Source of the DNA: Dendrobium chrysotoxum | Lineage: Eukaryota > Streptophyta > Magnoliopsida > Asparagales > Orchidaceae | Length of the DNA stretch: 64,000 bases | NCBI GenBank assembly: GCA_019925795.1 | Contig: CM034305.1 | Span: 55,912,573 to 55,976,572 of the forward strand | Direction: 5' to 3' | In this document: positions 45,537 to 56,604 of the stretch, one piece after another | Layout: the number at the start of each line of letters is the position of its first letter | Numbering within the stretch: the first letter of the stretch is position 1 | Program-made: the position numbers and the translations under genes | Notes under the pieces: model-generated | Databases searched by the model: none | The model's input: the letters and a program-made list of their open reading frames with translations, nothing else | What the model was told of the DNA's origin: nothing

Positions 45537-46671
45537 TGGCTGGTGGTAAGAGATCCAGGCAACATGGTGCTAATTCCTCCCGGGGAAATACCGATCCCCA
45601 CTTTTCTGATGCAGCAGATCAAGCTGCATTTCAAAGATATCTTGATGTTGGGATCACTATCTCCAAAACTATGAACCCATAGACCCTCACCTATCCGGTA
45701 CTTGATCTGTTCACTCACACATCCCTCACCTTCATTCTTACTCTGGCTTTTCCTTTCAGCACTGAACTCCTTAGGGTTTTCTTTGAAATCTTCGCATTAC
45801 CTCTGATTACTCTGCCCTTCAGTCCTTTGTTAATCAACGACTTGTAGAATTAACCCTCCAGGAGTTTCATAACATTCTTCAACTGTCCACTTCTGGCGAT
45901 AAGCTTCATATTTTCGCATCTGACCCTGACTTTGATTGGAGTGTCCCCAACCATTTTCTTAGAAACATAAATGCCCAATACCTTGACTAGGCCTGTTCCT
46001 CCCTAGTCAAGGATGCTAGGATAATCAAACATATCCTTCACTCCTCCATCATTCCTAAGGCTGAGGACCGCATCCACATCACTCTTTTGCTCTCCATAAC
46101 TACCTACTACATCATGGCTAGTCGTGACATTAATGTCACTAATTTAATGTTTTGCTACATTGAACAACTAACTACCATTAGGGATCTAGGCCACATGAGA
46201 TGCCACAATCTAGCTTTAGGACATCTCATCCACTATGCCCTTGAAATAAAATATAATTTTCAATATCCAGATCTAGCCAGAATCTCACCTATCTTCTTCT
46301 CCAACTGTTCCTTTCATACTCTCCACAGTACTAGACTTCATCCAGAGCCCGCAGTGGATGTTGAGGGAGAAGAGGGGGAGGCTGCTCCTGAGCCAGCTGC
46401 ACCTGCTGCACCTACCCCTCTCCACATAACATCACCCTTAGATCACTTGGTGCAGTATTTTAACCAGTGGGAGGCCCGCTTTGACTCCTACATGGTTTCC
46501 CAGGAGCAGCAGCACACTGAGGATGTTGCTCGCTTCAATTCATTTATGACTCACCAACAACAGCAGCACGATCAGGACATGGCCTGGTTTGGTGAGCAGT
46601 TTGCCACCATTCATAGCTACTTTCATCCACCACTACTTCCTTCATCTGATCATGATCTGCCTCTCTATTAG
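45537..46671 (+). pseudogene. E2 ORF3 (broken)
   Basis: Homologue of E1 ORF3 starting MAGGKRSRQHGANSSRG. It has a TAG at 45678-45680 and at least one frameshift near 45790. The C-terminal 194 codons (46087-46671) are open, with the NLALGHLIHYALEIKYNF block, an acidic/alanine/proline linker, glutamine-rich repeats and a proline-rich tail ending at TAG 46669-46671. The total span (1135 nt) fits a ~378-codon original. It shows that the natural C-terminus of the family lies beyond the premature stop of E1. Confidence 0.85.
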
Positions 46672-46738
46672 TTTGGTGTGTTGTGATGTTTTAGTTTGTT
46701 GTTATTTTATCTTTTTTTTTCTCCTTTTTTGTGATGTC

Positions 46739-46749
46739 AAAAGGGGGAG
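46739..46749 (+). promoter_or_regulatory. Upstream polypurine tract of E2
   Basis: AAAAGGGGGAG, about 200 bp before the LTR, matching the second tract in E1. Confidence 0.7.
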
Positions 46750-46932
46750 TTATTTTTTTGGTACTAGTAGTTTCTTTTGTTATTTTTGTGTTATAGTAGT
46801 TTCCTTTGTATATTAAATATCACTATTTGTCAATGATTAGTAAACATTATAATAACCAATCTTCTCTCGTCTGTACTTTAATTATTGTAATCTGCTTGAT
46901 TTGAAACTTCTAAATAAATGTTTACCATCATC

Positions 46933-46945
46933 AAAAAGGGAGAGA
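46933..46945 (+). promoter_or_regulatory. Polypurine tract adjacent to E2 3' LTR
   Basis: AAAAAGGGAGAGA, one base before TGTTGCAAAC. Confidence 0.85.
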
Positions 46946-46946
46946 T

Positions 46947-48772
46947 TGTTGCAAACATGGATTTAAGGATTATAATTTTGATGAAAATAAATATTTTTGT
47001 GTTCTGCTTTGATTGGCTAATATTTCAGGTATAAAAGATCAAATGCAATTCAAGCTAACTCAAGATCAAGTTCGTGTGTGCTTAATTATAATTTTTCCCT
47101 TTCTTGAGTCAAATGTAATATAATTGATCCCCTAGCTAAGTAACCTTACACACACCACTCAGGGGGAGAGTTTTAGCGAGTTAGAATTTCTATTTTAAAT
47201 TTTTTTCATGTCGTCCTAGACGATATTCCTATCATCCTAGACGATTCAGTGAAAATAGAAACCCTAATTAGGGCGACCATGTTAAGTCAATTTGATTAAG
47301 CAGATCGTCTTGGACGATATACCCATCGTATAGGATGATAGGCTCAAATCAAAAATTCTCAGCCGCTAGATTAAGTTAGACAAGTTTTTATGTTTAGAGA
47401 TTTGGTCTAATTATCCCGGATGATACGTGTATCATCCTGGATGATCCTTTATAATCATGCCTAAATTAGTCTGGTTATTAAGAAAAATAATTAATTTTTG
47501 ATTGATACGATCATATCATCTTGGATGATACATGCAAAATCTTGATCGTCCAAAGCACTTCACCTGGACGACCCGAGAAATGTGCTGGATGATATTCCCA
47601 ATTTTGAACTAATCGTACAGGACGATCGCGATATCGTCCCGGACGATCAAGTCATTTTTCAATCATACAGTATGTTTGTGCAGGATGACCCGAGCTGTAT
47701 GTAGGATGATTTTGTTATTTTTGAACTAATCATACATGACGATATAAATATCGTCTTAGACGATCAAGCCATTTTGAGATCGTCCAGGACAAGTTTCCCT
47801 GGATGACCCGAGCTGTCTTCTGGATAAAAGTCCTAATTTACACTAATCATCCCGGACGATCACAAAATCGTACGGGACGATCAGAATAAATTTTGTCTAC
47901 TAATCGTCCAGAGAAACCAGATCGTCCAGGCTGATACATGTGATTTTGTACTGATCATATAGGACGATCGACCGATCGTCCTGGACAATCTTTGACGACC
48001 AGTTGAGATTTAGAGAAATTTTTGAGCCCTTCTATTTAAGATCTCTTTCTTTCAATAAGAAAGATCTTTTGTCACCTTCCTTTCTAGAGAAAATCTTGAG
48101 AGAGAGAGAGAGAGCTTGGGAGAGAGAGAGAGGATCTTGTGAGGGGGAGTTTATGAGGGATTCATAAAGGTTGCTCCAAGCAAGGATCTGAGTCATCTTC
48201 TCTGGTCGTCGTCTCTTGTCTTGTTGGTGTCTCTGTGGGAGGATAGTTTGCAAGAAGATCTAGGTTCTCTGCTTACTTCAAGAGGAAGCGGAAGGAGTCT
48301 AGGTTCTCTGCCTGCTTTAGGAGGAAGCAAAATGAGTTCAGGTTCTCTGCCTCACCAGGTTGGTGGAAAGGAGTTTTGTATAGGCTTCTCTACCTTGCTG
48401 TGGGAGCAAAAGGAGAGTCACTTAGTGTTAGTGCAATACCTGGAGGGGAGGCTCCGGGGAGTGAACGTAGGTCAAGTTGACCGAATCACTATAAAATCTG
48501 GTGTATTCTTTTTGATTATTTTTCACACTATTTTTTTGTTGTTATCTACTTGGGTGAAATCTGTGATTGATCTTTTAATTATTATTTTTATTCATTTCTG
48601 CTGTAAATTATAAAAAGATCTTTCTTGTGGTTAAAGTTGTTTTTAAAACATCCAAAAGATTTTTCTAAATCATTTTTTGCTCATGAGTTTTTAAAATAAT
48701 CAATTTACCCCCCCCCTCTTGGTTAGCCTCGGGACTACTTCACAAGGGCTTAACATTCCTAATGAACTTTCA
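46947..48772 (+). mobile_element. E2 3' LTR
   Basis: 1826 bp, TGTTGCAAAC to CTTTCA. The palindrome array (47209-47998) is better preserved than in the 5' LTR, with exact TCGTACAGGACGA, TCGTCCCGGACGA, TCGTCTTAGACGA and TCGTACGGGACGA. A TATA-like CTATTTAAG follows near 48030, then GA tracts and GAAGCAG-type repeats (about 48255-48355). Confidence 0.93.
47209..47998. promoter_or_regulatory. TCGT-N5-ACGA palindrome array in E2 3' LTR U3
   Basis: At least four exact and many one-mismatch copies. Centres include ACAGG and ACGGG, intermediate between the E1 type (CCAGG) and the E0 type (ATAGT, ATAGG). Confidence 0.8.
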
Positions 48773-48777
48773 CAAGT
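48773..48777. repeat. Target-site duplication of E2 (right copy)
   Basis: CAAGT, matching 37152-37156. Confidence 0.92.
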
Positions 48778-49835
48778 TAGTGACTTCTTCCTCTACTTTA
48801 GTTTTTGAGGTATCTGATGTTGAGTTCGCCCAGAATGCTCTTTGTAGTCTCTCCTTGCCCTTCTTCATATTGGTTTTCTCCTCAACCTTCTCCTTGCTAG
48901 GATTGGCTTTGAGATTCCGGCAATCAGATTTGATATGTCCAAGCTACCTACATTCATAACAAATTACATCAATAAAAGCTTTTATATTTTTATGGAACTT
49001 ACCTTTGTTCCACTATTTACGTCTCTTTTACTTTCTTCTTAGGAAACTTTTGAATTACCTGGTCTTGAGTGTAATATCATCTTCATCCTCAGGCTGTGAT
49101 TGATCACTCTCCTAGTGATCCACTTTCAATGTGATATTCTTCTCCCTCCGCTTATCATGTGTATCAATCTGTCTTTGGGTCACTCCTTGCTCGTAAGTAA
49201 TCAGTGATCCAAGAAGATTGTCAATAGAATAAATATTTAAGTCTTTTAACTCTGTTATAGAAGTTATCTTTGCATTATAAGCAGTAGAAAAACAATGAAG
49301 AATTTTATTTACTTCTTCAGCATTCATTAATTTCTTACCTAAAATATGCAATGAGGTGACTATTTATGTGAAACGAGTATACGTGTCAGTGATTGATTCA
49401 TTCGGTTTCATGCGAAACATTTCATAATCATGTAGTATAATATTCAATCTAGATTGTTTCACCTCATTAGATCCTTCATAAGTAATGCAAATTCTATACT
49501 AAATTTTTTTTCTAGTTCTACAAGTTGAGATGCGTATATAGTCCTTAGATTTAAGTGCATAAAAAAATTGTTTAAACATTTAACGTTTAACTGAGCTAGG
49601 TCTTTTTCTTCTATTATCCAGTCAATAAATGGTGTTTCAATTATAACGCCATCTAAAGTCTAGTTGGTCTACTGTAGCCTTCATGTATTAAAATACATAT
49701 GTGATAGTCAAGCGATTGAAGAAAAGTAGACATACATATTTTCCAAAAATCGAAAGGGATGTTATGAAACAATGGGGGTCTTGTGATCAAATATCCTTCG
49801 GGTGTGTTATGATTTCTAAAAGTAGCCATGATCAT
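48773..49835 (-). pseudogene. E0 Gag N-terminal segment (broken)
   Basis: Starts MIMATFRNHNTPEGYLITRPP (49835), homologous to E1 Gag, with WKICMSTFLQS and LLGSLITYEQGVTQRQ recognisable. The zinc knuckle region near 48945 is decayed. Several stops and frameshifts. It joins 37156 across E2. Confidence 0.85.
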
Positions 49836-49872
49836 TTTAAAAAGTTTTCTAAACCTTAATTTTTGAAAGTAG

Positions 49873-49884
49873 GCTCTGATACCA
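49873..49884 (-). promoter_or_regulatory. Primer-binding site of E0
   Basis: TGGTATCAGAGC on the minus strand, two bases from the LTR end; exact tRNA-Met type. Confidence 0.92.
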
Positions 49885-50239
49885 CTTGAAAATTTGAATA
49901 GGTTGTTAGACCTAATAGATATGTCCCAAGACTAACCAAGAGGGGGGTGAATTGGTAATTTAAAAATTCTTGGTAATTTAGAAAATTGATTTAAGATTTC
50001 ACTCATAATGAATACTTTTCTTAAAATAAAATTTTTCACCACATTTAGCAAAAGTGTAGAAAAATAAAAAAGCATTAAAAATAAAGACAGAAGAACTTAG
50101 AATTTTATAGTGGTTTGGTCCAACTAGACCTATGTCCATTCCCTGAAGACTCCCTCTTCAGGGATTGCACTATACCAAAGTGACTCTCCTTTTACTCCCA
50201 CAGCAAGGCGAAGAAGCCCTTATAATAACCTCTCTTCCA

Positions 50240-50470
50240 CCAAACCCGATGCGATAGAGTACCGTCGTCCTTTCTCACCCTCCTGGTGATGGCAGAGTAC
50301 CAGCATCCCTTCACACTCTCACGGTATTGGCAGAGTACTGTCATCCTTTCTCACCCTCCTAGTGATGATAACATACCAGCATCCTTTCACACTCTCACGA
50401 TGTCGGCAGAGTACCATCATCCTTTCTCACCCTCCTGGTAATGGCAGAGTATCGGATCTCTTCCAAAGAT
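50240..50470. repeat. ~40/85-bp tandem repeat inside E0 LTR
   Basis: Alternating units of the form GGCAGAGTACC-TCATCCTTTCTCACCCTCC and CAGCATCC-TTCACACTCTCACG, about five units. It occupies the same LTR position as the unrelated GAAGCAG repeats of E1 and E2. Confidence 0.75.
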
Positions 50471-50678
50471 CTTCTCTCAAGATTCTTCAAAGAGGTAGGG
50501 CAGAGATTTGAAGTATATACAAAAAGATCCTTACCTTTGGGCAACCTTGTGAACCCTTCATAATTTCTACTTGTAAGATCTCATATTTTTTACTCCCAAA
50601 CATTCTCCCAAAATACACTCTCTATCACTCTCAAGAAGTGATTCTCAGAAGGATTGAAGATAGTCAGTTTTTAAGACC

Positions 50679-50686
50679 CTTATATA
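50679..50686 (-). promoter_or_regulatory. TATA box of E0 LTR
   Basis: TATATAAG on the minus strand, about 50 bp downstream of the E0 palindrome array. Confidence 0.6.
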
Positions 50687-50738
50687 CAAAGGACAAGAAA
50701 AATTATCTTAAAAATTAAAAATTTTAAGTTGAACGGAC

Positions 50739-51183
50739 ATGGATCATACAGTATGATCGTACTTCATACGTACGAACAGTTCAAAAAATATTGTACGATG
50801 CTGTACGAACCTAATTTTGTACTCTGATCGACGTCAGTACCAACCAACATCATATAGTATGATCAGTTAAAATATTATTGAGTTTGTACGGGACGAATGA
50901 GTATGAACCTGATTTCATACTCTGTCCGGCGTCTAGGATGAACCAACTACATATAGTACGAATAGTTCAATCAAATCATATTTTTCTTGGTACGAAAGTG
51001 GACAACACCATTTCGTACTCTCTGAATCGTCTATACGAAACTAAATCGTATAGGACGAACTTGAATTCGTATAGTATGAATAGTACTTAAATATTTTCAT
51101 GGCATAATTTGATTAACTTCATTTTGAGAAGAACTACCAAGACAAATCATCCAATATGATTTGAAAATCATACAGTATGATTA
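50739..51183. promoter_or_regulatory. TCGT-N5-ACGA-type array in E0 LTR U3
   Basis: Contains an exact TCGTATAGGACGA near 51048, plus TCATACAGTATGA, TCATATAGTATGA, TTGTACGGGACGA and TCGTATAGTATGA. The half-sites are those of E1/E2 with CpG decay, and the centre is mostly ATAGT or ACAGT. Confidence 0.75.
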
Positions 51184-51495
51184 GTTTTAAAATTTATGTT
51201 TTTAAAATCACTCTCCCAGTGTGTGTGTGCGGTTACCCACTTACAATCACACTCTCTCAGACTCAAGAAAAAATAGAAAAAATTATAGATTTTAATTACA
51301 AGAACCCTAATCTAATCTATCTTGAGGTCTTTGGCAGTCTGGTTTATGATTTTCTTGAAACGTTAGTACACACAAGCAACATAAATAATATTTCCAATAT
51401 ATGTTAGGAGAAATAATAATCAATACAATAAGATTTTAGAATCATCAAAAACACACATGATATAAAAATATAGTTATGAAAACTAAGTTGCAACA

Positions 51496-53357
51496 ATAGT
51501 ATTGTGATAATAATGTGTGTAAAAGATAAGTTAAGACTGGTTGACCCATTTTGGAGACTGATTGACCTATAAAAGATGGTGGGCTGACGGGATTTTCTTT
51601 AAATACTATAGTTTGTTGTTAACCTTTACTAATTCATGTGATACACTGATTGGGAGAGGAGATGATTAATGATCTACGGGCAAAGAATGATGATTCTTTT
51701 TACTAATCTAATGATTTACTAATATTGTTACGATACTAAAAACATCGTATAGCAAGAATTCCTACTTGTTTAGTGTGACTACTGAAATGAATATTATTGA
51801 GGTATTATTCATATTACTGTATAGATTTATTATTAACACTATTACTGATTTATTTATAAAAGAGCGTGATATATTCATTGAGCACATAATATACAAGATA
51901 TATTGAGCATGCGATTAAGATATTGATTTAATACTAATATAAAATAACTAGATAACATGTGTAAATTCCTACATTATTTTATTATATTGATTTGATTTCA
52001 ACAATATTTATTGATGTTCTGATTCAATGCTTTATCCAATTTGTGTACTAATTGATATTACGAATATGATGATTACTTTATAAAATTAACACTCATACTA
52101 GTTTACTGCTTTGCTGGCTTCCATACCATAGTATTTTACTATTTATAGATTTTATTACTACCGCATATAAATTTTATTATTTATGTATTGATACAATGAT
52201 CATATGAATGCTACAGCCATGATTTGATCCATGACATGCATATTGCTCATTTATCATGCTTTGAATTTAGTAGTAGGTTTTGGTGACCTGCTGGGCTTTT
52301 TAGCTTATTATATGTGGTTAAATAATTTCAGATCATGATAGAGGATCAGGAGTGTGAGGCTATTATGATTCTTCAGTTTCTATTTCTTTTTATTTTAGTT
52401 ATTCTTTTATACTCAGGACAGAGTGGTTATGACATGATTGTATAGATTCTTAGTAGTGTATATGATTTTTAAGAATTGAATACAGATGTATATATAGATA
52501 TTTTGATCGATAGTTTTATTTTTGCTTCTATTGATATTGATAAAAAGAAGTTGGTAACTCTGGTTGTTGTTTATTAAAAGATAAAAGAATAATTCTTCCA
52601 AAGTAGATTTTATGGCAGCACATTGCGTATCAGATAAGCTTCCAAAATCCTCATGTTTGAATGCTTTGTGCCTTCAGTCCTGCCGTGTGAGGGGTTTTTA
52701 TCAAGAGGAGTGGGAGCCAATTTGAGGTTGTGCCGTGTGATCGTAGTATCCTAGGTGAGGTTGTTCGGTTGAGTCGTGGGGTGGTTTCAAGTCTACGGTC
52801 AACACTTATGAGTTCCTCAACCTCAACTTCCCATCAAAACCTATAGAATGACCAAACCACCTCCCAAGCTCACTGAAGCTTTTGTCTATGCATTAATCCA
52901 TACCACTCCAATCCTATATGAAGCTGGTTGCTACTTCTTGATCTGAATGTGAAAGCGTAAGATCAAAATAAGGCTCCAAGGCCTTTTAAATTAGGTATAC
53001 AACTCAAACCCTAAGCCTTCTCTATCATGGTGGTCGCAAGGCACACATAGTGCAAGATTACTTAATTTCTTAAATAGTTTGGTAGCTCTCCTCTTTCCAC
53101 CCCATTTTGCTCTTGAAATCAAATGATTTCATAAAATATAAGAGGAGATATAATTATTAGTAACTTTGTGCTTAATATATGACCCAGAGCTATTCGATCT
53201 TTGATCAATAGTTCTATATTAGTTGTTTTTGTATTTTGTGCTTATATTCATGTATCTAATTTATTTAAGCCAATTAAAAAATAAAATCCTAAGAAATTCT
53301 TGAACCATGTGCACTGAGCTACATGCAATGAATACTATCATAAAAAATTGAACACAC
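51496..53357. other. Intergenic, no gene recognised
   Basis: AT-rich up to about 52600, then a moderately GC stretch (52610-52830) with two TGCCGTGTGA copies (about 52681 and 52731) that could belong to an old repeat. Short ORFs only, with no recognisable protein features. Confidence 0.5.
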
Positions 53358-53361
53358 TTAA

Positions 53362-53560
53362 GGATATGTTTGAGACAACTTTTTTCTTGCTTGGCTTTTT
53401 CAGACTTCAGCCAAAATTTCATTTGGCTATTATTTTTTGTTGTTTTTTAAAAATTATGTACCAGGACTTTGCTTTTTTATAACAACTTTAAAAAAATTAC
53501 TTTCACCACATCAGTTTTAAAATCACATTTACAAAAAGCTGCATCTGTCCCAAATGGATC
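53362..53560. mobile_element. MITE-like element, TTAA-flanked
   Basis: 199 bp with imperfect terminal inverted repeats (GGATATGTTTGAGACA against the complement of TGTCCCAAATGGATC). It is flanked by TTAA on both sides (53358-53361 and 53561-53564). The ends and duplication suit a Tourist/Harbinger-type MITE. No coding capacity. Confidence 0.65.
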
Positions 53561-54390
53561 TTAAGTTTTATCAATTATAAAGGTCTTGTATGTTAATTAT
53601 TATTAATACTTATTTCTTTCCCTATCATAATTACTAAAATAGAAAAATATTTTAGGCAATAATATTTTAATAATATGCTCACCTTTTAACTAGATTTTAT
53701 TCATCACTTTAGCCTGTCTGATTGAATCAAAATAGCACTCAAATTCAATTTCTATAGTTAATTGTCATTATTTTCATAAATAATTAAGTAGAAAACTGTC
53801 TTAATGGGTGCAAATAAAATAGTGAAAATAGCCCTCTTTATGCTCGTTGTTCCAATCACTCAAAGTACACCATAGATCACCTTATATTATACAACTTGAG
53901 TCAATATTAGACAAGATAGAACATTTAAAGAATCCTTGGGAATCCTATTTATTATAATATATATGTGTGATTCACCATGCCTACCTATATCCTACCAAAC
54001 CTCAACATTAGTATAACATACATATAGTCAAAAGACAAGGATATGTGGCAAGCCTTATTTGGTCAAATCCATTTGATTAGGTAGCTGCAATTAGTGCCAT
54101 ACCAACATGCCTTTGATGAAATCAAGAATTTTGTGAAAAAAATTCTAGGCATCATATAAATTTAAAAAATCTAAAAAAAATGCAAAAGTTAAAAATATAA
54201 AAATAACAATAATAATAAAAGAAATATAAGTATCTTTTAGATAATATTTAATTGACACTATAACATCGACGGTTAATTTATTTTTCCAATATATATCTGA
54301 AATTTTTAAATATAAATTAAAAAAAAAGTCATAATTATATCATCTTCCATACTAGTAATAACTTCATATATGACCAAGATACTTCCTGCT

Positions 54391-54489
54391 TTATAAAGTA
54401 ATTTTTTAATACAAAATATTTTAATATAAAAAATCTATATACTAAAAAATTATTTTAGAAAACAACAAAAAAATTATCTCAAACAAAAC
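54391..54489. mobile_element. Partial MITE-like fragment
   Basis: Alignable with 56498-56604 (GCTTTATAAAGT ... TTTTAGAAAACA ... ATCTCAAACAAAAC), with a more decayed terminus. Confidence 0.45.
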
Positions 54490-54787
54490 TTTACCCTCAT
54501 GTAGAGCATATCATACATCATATCTCCCACTTGTGTATCTATTTACAGCTTCCTTTTCCCTACGCAACATAATCCTATATATTATTACATGATCAAATAT
54601 CTCATTTCAATATGTTGTAGGATTCCCACTAAATCAAGTGCACACATGCAATACATAAGGTCTCCATGTCGATTATGACTAATACTACATCATTAAGATA
54701 TGACATACTTCAAGGTGCCAAAATGAAAGAAAGCCATTATCAATAATTTTAAAATCAAAATCTTTCATAAATAATCACCTGAATTTC

Positions 54788-54789
<2 letters not shown>

Positions 54790-54823
<34 letters not shown>

Positions 54824-54831
54824 TCTAAGAA
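54790..54831. repeat. (TA)n microsatellite
   Basis: A continuous TA dinucleotide run of about 17 units, with a single TG interruption near its right end. Confidence 0.9.
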
Positions 54832-56497
54832 AAACACCATAATTATATTGCTACAAACAAAAGATTAGTGCAAATCAATATAAAGAATGACACATCCCCT
54901 TTCATGCCATTATTTATCTTAAATAATGTAATTCATAATTCCATACTACATAGTCACCAAATAAAAGAAATAATAGTAAGGTAAAAGTATGCTAAACTCA
55001 ATTAATATGATAGAACTTTGATCTCTTCATAAAAAATGAAAGTGAATCAGATTTTCTCTCTCATTCTCTCCTCTTCCAAAACAATCCAGCTCTTACCCTC
55101 CAAAATATCATTAAAAAAACATCCATTTTCATCATTGTTTTAATAAATATTCACCTTAAGCCTAATTACTAAAATATCCTTCAAGATTTGGTCATGAATA
55201 AAATATGATGAGGGTAATAATGTAATTAATTCCAAAATCATTAACTAAATTTCCATACATGCCATCCAAGTGTAAAGCAAAGGAAGATATAAATAAGTAG
55301 TAAAAAATAAGCCAAAATCCCCTTTATGCTTAATATGTGACAATAATTGAGGGTGTTATTGTCATGTATTCAATATGTACAATACACTTCATGCATGTGA
55401 AAATGACTTATTTACCCTTTAAAAGTTTTTATTTAAATGGTAAAGCACTTAATGATAAAATTTTCATTTTTCATACTTTTAAGGGAAAATAAAAAGATAA
55501 TGCTATTTAGGTAAGTTTTGAAAATGAAATTTAAGTATAATAAGTGCCATGCAAGTATAAAATGGAGCATGGGGGACTACTTAGTTTTTAATTTTAATAT
55601 TAATATTAATATTTATTCTTTATTAAAATAAAAACTTAATTAATATATATTTACAAATAGTTGTCATTATAATAATATTTAAATATAATAAGTATTTATT
55701 ATGTCATCTAGTTCAACTCCGGTTCGACCCTAATCGAACCATCGAACCGCTATCTTCTCTTCTTCTGATTCATTATCCAGTCCAATTTTCAAAGCTTTGA
55801 TAAAAACCTAGTTAATATTTTTTACCCTTTCATTTATCTCATTATAACTGATAGCTCTAACTTTTATTTCTAAATAAATTATTTTTGAATATTATAATTA
55901 ATCATGATAAAATTAAAATTTTAAAATTTATTTTAAGATAAATATAACATAAATTTAAAGATCTTTTTTGCTATGATTATTATAATAAATTAACTACACA
56001 ATATAATTGAAGATCAATAGATGAATGATTCTTTAATCACTTATTAAAAAAAATATTTGATTATACAGAGGTATCTCTTCCTAATCTCTAACTTCTCCAA
56101 TGTTAGCCTCTTTCTCAGATCTATGTTTCAAACAAACCTAAACAAATTATTTGCACTACAAACTCGTTGTTTATGTTCCACACAAACATAATAAATATCC
56201 CTTCCCAAAATATGATTTGTGAAGTTTATGAAAAGCCCCTCAAAACTTCCATTATTACATTGATGTGGAACATCTTAGCTAAAGTTCTCATTAGGAATAG
56301 CTTATCTAGTTGTTAAATATTTGTTACATAAAAACTCTAGAATGTTCTTTGGCTAGTTTATATATGCTAATATTGTAGTAGGAAAGGATGATGAATTATA
56401 TACTCTTTTGAAGTTTTCCATCTTAGTTTGTTCCTCAATTTGGGTGTTCTTTTTAGCAGTCAATTTCTTCCGCTGATCCACTACATCATATATCAAG

Positions 56498-56604
56498 GCT
56501 TTATTTGAAATAGCTTTTAACTACTACTTTTTCACAGTTTTTAAAAAAATTTTGTACTAAAAAACTGCTTTAGAAAACAGTAAAAAAACTGTCCCAAACA
56601 AAGC
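56498..56604. mobile_element. MITE-like element, ~107 bp
   Basis: Terminal inverted repeats GCTTTATTTGAAATAGCTTTT and the complement of ACTGTCCCAAACAAAGC. It is related to the fragment at 54391-54489 and to the element at 53362. The target duplication is unclear. Confidence 0.55.

Larger units (their letters stand above)
37157..48772 (+). mobile_element. E2: degraded Ty1/copia (Sirevirus-like) retrotransposon
   Basis: An 11.6-kb plus-strand element, closely related to E1 but a distinct subfamily. Order: LTR (37157-38917), primer site, gag, pol to 43842, palindrome-rich spacer, ORF3 (45537-46671), two polypurine tracts, LTR (46947-48772). The flanking duplication is CAAGT. By eye its two LTRs differ by roughly 10%, so it is older than E1. 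It interrupted E0 gag. All ORFs are broken. Confidence 0.95.
18354..51495 (-). mobile_element. E0: old Ty1/copia (Sirevirus-like) retrotransposon, split by E1 and E2
   Basis: Read on the minus strand, E0 runs: 5' LTR (49887-51495), primer site, gag (49835-48773, then 37156-36442), protease, integrase, RT and RNase H (36441-33393), spacer (33392-32853, then 21357-21101), ORF3 (21100-19999), 3' UTR, and a 3' LTR of which only the first ~190 bp survive (18354-18546). E1 and E2 sit inside it with intact target-site duplications, so E0 is the oldest of the three. All frames are heavily mutated. The rest of the 3' LTR is replaced by repeat B', so no duplication can be checked for E0 itself. Confidence 0.9.
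49887..51495 (-). mobile_element. E0 5' LTR
   Basis: 1609 bp. On the minus strand it runs from TGTTGCAACTT (51495) to TTTTCA (49887). U3 carries its own palindrome array (50739-51183), a TATATAAG box (50679-50686) and a tandem repeat (50240-50470). Only its first ~190 bp are matched by a surviving 3' LTR (18354-18546). The five bases ATAGT (51496-51500) would be its target duplication. Confidence 0.9.
53565..56497. other. AT-rich intergenic, no gene recognised
   Basis: Very AT-rich with homopolymer runs and a (TA)n tract. A partial MITE relative lies at 54391-54489. I see no protein-like ORF, RNA gene or further element boundary. Confidence 0.5.
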
